From positions 4,857,297-4,921,296 of the forward strand of contig NC_133230.1 in assembly GCF_040436345.1 (NCBI RefSeq): DNA of 64,000 nt, in the 5' to 3' direction. A program made the translations under genes and the position numbers. The notes beneath the pieces are model-generated. The model saw nothing but the letters and a program-made list of their open reading frames with translations, was not told the origin of the DNA and did not search any database. Source of the stretch: Pagrus major (Eukaryota > Chordata > Actinopteri > Spariformes > Sparidae). Positions 56,311 to 64,000 of the stretch are shown piece after piece. Positions within the stretch are counted from its first letter, which is position 1. The number at the start of each line of letters is the position of its first letter.

Positions 56311-57469
56311 ACCTAAATGGCATGACTGTTGCATTGTAGGTTAAAATAGGTATGTAAGTAACGTCTGTACATTATATACATAACTTTAGATACACATTAT
56401 GTCATTGATGTAAGTAAACTACGTCACTAAGTTAAAATGGGCCCACGTTGACATGTGGTTTTTACATGTTACATGAACAGCAAAGTCCTGTGTTTGATTT
56501 ACACACCTGTCAAGCCCTACCTGGCAGAAATGCTCACCTAGCACATGTGCCAAAAACAGTTTCTAGCTTCCAGGTTGATGTCCTGGTTATGCGGAAGGAA
56601 CCTATAAAAGAAAAAAGGGTCATTACGTCACTGAATCTTGCTTTAGGGCCAGACTGTTGTCACAGCTGTACTGAAGTTGACAAGAGAAACACACTAAAAC
56701 CCAACATATCTACGTCGTATGACTTCTGAAGAAGAAATGCCTCCAGAAAATGAAAGAACGCTCTTCAGAGAGGAGGTTAACCACTGATCTTTATCCCCAA
56801 ATGATTGTCAGGGCTGATAATATCTAAATACTTTCCTCAGCTTGAGGAATCAAATATAAAATCTCCACAGATCACCTCCTCTAGAGAAGAAACAAAACTA
56901 AATGCTTGATTAATGTTTCAAATGTTTTATTAATTCAGGCGTTGTTTATCAATTGTCATTTTTAACACGGTATTAGGTTGTAACTGTTAGTTGCTGACCA
57001 CTTCGAGTCACCTAAATTAATTCGAAACGTTTTATTTTATTAGTATTAAGTCTGAAAACGAACCAGGTAAAACAATGTTTTAATGGTTTGAATGAATAGT
57101 CTATTTTGTTTCCACATTCAACTAGCAAGCTTGTGAACACACCGAGGTCAGGAGAATGACTTGCCAACTCAGGGAAATGGACCATCAGAGGAGCATGTGA
57201 ATAAAACTACTAAGAGGCAGGCTTTTGAGCTGCATTGTGGGAAATGTAGGAGCCATACTACAGAGAGTACAACTCAGGACATCTCAGGATCTGCAGCCTC
57301 AAATTCAACTATTCCTTTTTAAAATCAGATTATATAGATTTTATATGAAACAATGGCATTAAATAAACAGGATGGTAATATCCTTTCAATTTCAAACGAG
57401 TTATATAATATGCACTATTATTTGGAAATGTATGAAAACAGGTGCACAAAGCAGCAGAGTTAAAACCAT

Positions 57470-57790
57470 TAATGGATTAATCGATTAGCTGATCAACAGG
57501 AAATTGAATTGGTGGCAATTTTGATAATCGATTCACTAATTTTAAGTCATTGTTAAACAAAAATGCCAAACAAGTGTGAGAATTTGCTGTTTGTTACTGT
57601 TTAATATTATTATAAATGTAATATATTTGTCTTTTAGACTGTTGGTTGGACAAAACAAGCAATATAAAGACATGACGTTCAGTAGAGAACATGTGCTGGG
57701 CAGTTTTTATACATTTCATAGAAGATTAAATGAAAAAATAATCAATACATAAATCAATAATGAAAATGATCATTAGTTGTGGTGATTGTG
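57470..57790. mobile_element. GGGCTGCAACTA-type repeat, near-complete copy
   Basis: It opens with TTAATGGATTAATCGATTAG and closes with AATAATGAAAATGATCATTAG. The interior has GTGAGAATTTGCTGTTTG and TAGACTGTTGGTTGGACAAAA, matching 14905-15232. No coding content. Confidence 0.6.
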
Positions 57791-58189
57791 CTATGACAGA
57801 TTCATTAAATAGTTTGGCTTTATAACAAAACTGCAAAGCCAAATTGCAATAAAGTTTTTGATCATTTAATTTCTACAGAACATCTCACACACCGGCTTTG
57901 TTCACACATCATAAGAGGAGCACGCTAGCTGTCTTGTTTTAATGTTTTAATGGGACTAAACAGCACATTGGAGATGTTTGAGTGCTACAAAGAGAAAAAA
58001 ACAAAACAGTGCTTTCAAGCAAAAGTTAAACCGATTAAATAAAACTCATGGAGGTACTTTTACACTCGTCAGCTCCATGATTCTCTGGGTCTTTATAATC
58101 AGGTATGGCAGCAATAACATCATGAAAAACATGGCTGAACAGGGCCTTCATGAGGTATTTTCGGAGAGATCTTCAGGTCCCTGAGGTTT

Positions 58190-63869
<5,680 letters not shown>

Positions 63870-64000
63870 CTGAGAGGAGAGACCAGTTAGCAGAAACCAA
63901 GTGGTGAACATGTAAACAGTCTGTGTAGACCTGCAGAGCTAAACCAAACACATGCTGCATAGTCCTGTTAGAAGATATGGTTTCATAATTAAGTCATAAA

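Overview
The window is nuclear DNA from a ray-finned fish, most likely a percomorph (spiny-rayed) teleost. It holds multi-exon vertebrate genes with GT-AG introns, compact intergenic spacing, and many short non-autonomous elements of kinds I associate with teleosts. There is no prokaryotic, organellar or phage gene content. Six protein-coding genes can be reconstructed exon by exon. For the five complete ones the exon lengths sum to an exact multiple of three with matching splice phases.

Layout, left to right: (1) 1-3237 is mostly non-coding, with one speculative two-exon micro-ORF. (2) 3238-12493 (+) is cpxm1, a secreted discoidin/carboxypeptidase-like pseudoenzyme of 13 exons and 762 aa. 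(3) 17813-22897 (-) is dcaf10, a WD40 substrate receptor of CUL4-DDB1 with 7 exons and 524 aa; it is convergent with cpxm1. (4) 22898-26233 holds the dcaf10 promoter and a 1280-bp hAT transposon with an 8-bp target duplication. (5) 26234-34451 (+) is hhipl2, a secreted HHIP-like protein of 9 exons and 812 aa whose last exon carries a 5 x 66-bp coding minisatellite. (6) 34452-39608 is a repeat-rich gap. (7) 39609-43847 (-) is mtarc1, a mitochondrial molybdenum reductase of 7 exons and 344 aa, convergent with hhipl2. (8) 43848-50790 is a repeat-rich gap with several MITE-like elements. (9) 50791-55079 (-) is kcnk3, a TASK-1 two-pore K+ channel of 2 exons and 389 aa. (10) 58190 to the right edge (-) is the 3' part of an ERM gene, best matched to ezrin: 9 exons and 447 C-terminal residues are visible, and the 5' exons lie beyond the window.

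The genes do not form one pathway. From memory, human HHIPL2 and MTARC1 are both at 1q41, so that pair looks like retained synteny; the other human orthologues lie on different chromosomes (CPXM1 20p13, DCAF10 9p13, KCNK3 2p23, EZR 6q25).

No new multi-gene system was found. The points most worth a second look are the hhipl2 coding minisatellite, a Pro/Ser/His-rich low-complexity insert in ezrin, structured MITEs at 36.6 and 47.1 kb, a near-perfect 25-bp-arm hairpin in mtarc1 intron 1, a hammerhead-like core at 38.07 kb, and the possible 28-aa microprotein at 412-816. Family assignments rest on remembered human protein sequences; no search was run.
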